Of a DNA stretch of 64,000 bases, positions 63,751 through 64,000 are shown piece after piece (the stretch's first letter is position 1; every line of letters begins with the position of its first letter). Origin of the DNA: JASHPR01 sp963729365 (GTDB lineage: Bacteria; Actinomycetota; Actinomycetes; Streptosporangiales; Streptosporangiaceae); assembly GCA_963729365.1 (NCBI GenBank), contig CAVSNQ010000013.1, positions 1,116,001 to 1,180,000 of the forward strand, written 5' to 3'. The position numbers were made by a program, and so were the translations under genes. Under the pieces are notes generated by a model. It ran no database searches. It was not told where the DNA came from and saw nothing but the letters and a program-made list of their open reading frames with translations.

Positions 63751-64000
63751 ATGGGTTCGCACATGATGCCGGGCCGGGAGCGGTGGCGCGCGACGCGCCG
63801 CTCGATACGGTTCACCATGGCCGCGATCTTGGCCGTCCCGATCGTTGCCGTGATCATCATGTGGGGACTTGCAGGCTTCACCATCAGCGCCGCGCTCGCC
63901 GGCCACAGCCAGGCCCAGCATGGCACGGTGCTGATCAGGATCGCCCTGGCTGCGGCGATCGGCCTGGTAGCGACCCTCGTCGCGGCCGTTGTCATGGGAT
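63751..64000 (+). CDS. Membrane protein start, resembling a sensor kinase N-terminus
   Basis: Opens at the ATG at 63751 with GAGGAGTGACCAC upstream and runs off the window after 83 codons. A basic N-terminus (RERWRATRRSIRF) is followed by two hydrophobic segments (TMAAILAVPIVAVIIMWGLA and LIRIALAAAIGLVATLVAAV) with a short loop. That is the pattern of actinomycete nitrate-sensor-type histidine kinases, but no kinase motif is inside the window. Confidence 0.6.
   Translation, partial: MGSHMMPGRERWRATRRSIRFTMAAILAVPIVAVIIMWGLAGFTISAALAGHSQAQHGTVLIRIALAAAIGLVATLVAAVVMG

Overview
The window is high-GC DNA from an actinomycete. Pointers are the frequent GTG starts, the hopanoid operon, HspR-type heat-shock control, ROK, SpoIIE and Arc/SPFH genes, and the codon use. 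The genus cannot be fixed from sequence alone. Several genes carry single-base indels, so the sequence is either partly decayed or partly draft quality.

Left end (1-6402): a partial short-chain dehydrogenase, a DUF302 gene and a ROK-like remnant hit by a 235-bp transposon derivative. The first copy of a 1.34-kb repeat carrying a toxin-antitoxin pair follows, then a large cyclase/ATPase/TPR regulator on the minus strand.

Genomic island (6403-22667): bounded by a perfect 43-bp direct repeat of the 3' half of tRNA-Pro(TGG), with the whole tRNA at the right edge. It holds a 4.77-kb Tn7-like transposon (6520-11284: tnsA, tnsB, tnsC and a TniQ-like gene, with 5-bp CTGGA target duplications), the second copy of the 1.34-kb repeat, a PP2C phosphatase, a heat-shock set (Hsp20, J-protein, HspR), IS5, IS630, IS256 and IS4 copies in various states, and a secreted collagen-like protein. 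No integrase was found.

Core-like stretch (22700-48322): tRNA-Gly, two acetyltransferases, an SPFH/Arc pair, hydrolases, lspA, a methyltransferase, a stress-like protein, membrane glycosyltransferases, an MFS carrier, a flotillin/NfeD pair, a siderophore-interacting reductase, a SpoIIE-type phosphatase and a MacB-like ABC exporter.

Hopanoid operon (57481 down to 48447, minus strand): hpnC, hpnD, hpnE, a polyprenyl diphosphate synthase, squalene-hopene cyclase, a phosphorylase-IspH fusion (frameshifted) and hpnH. Most genes overlap by four bases or abut. The products would make C15 or longer allylic diphosphate, join it to squalene, cyclise it to hopene and add an adenosyl group. A repeated TGAC-N6-GTCA dyad lies upstream.

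Right end (58479-64000): a STAND ATPase with TPR repeats, an APC amino-acid permease, an aminotransferase remnant and the start of a membrane protein resembling a sensor kinase.
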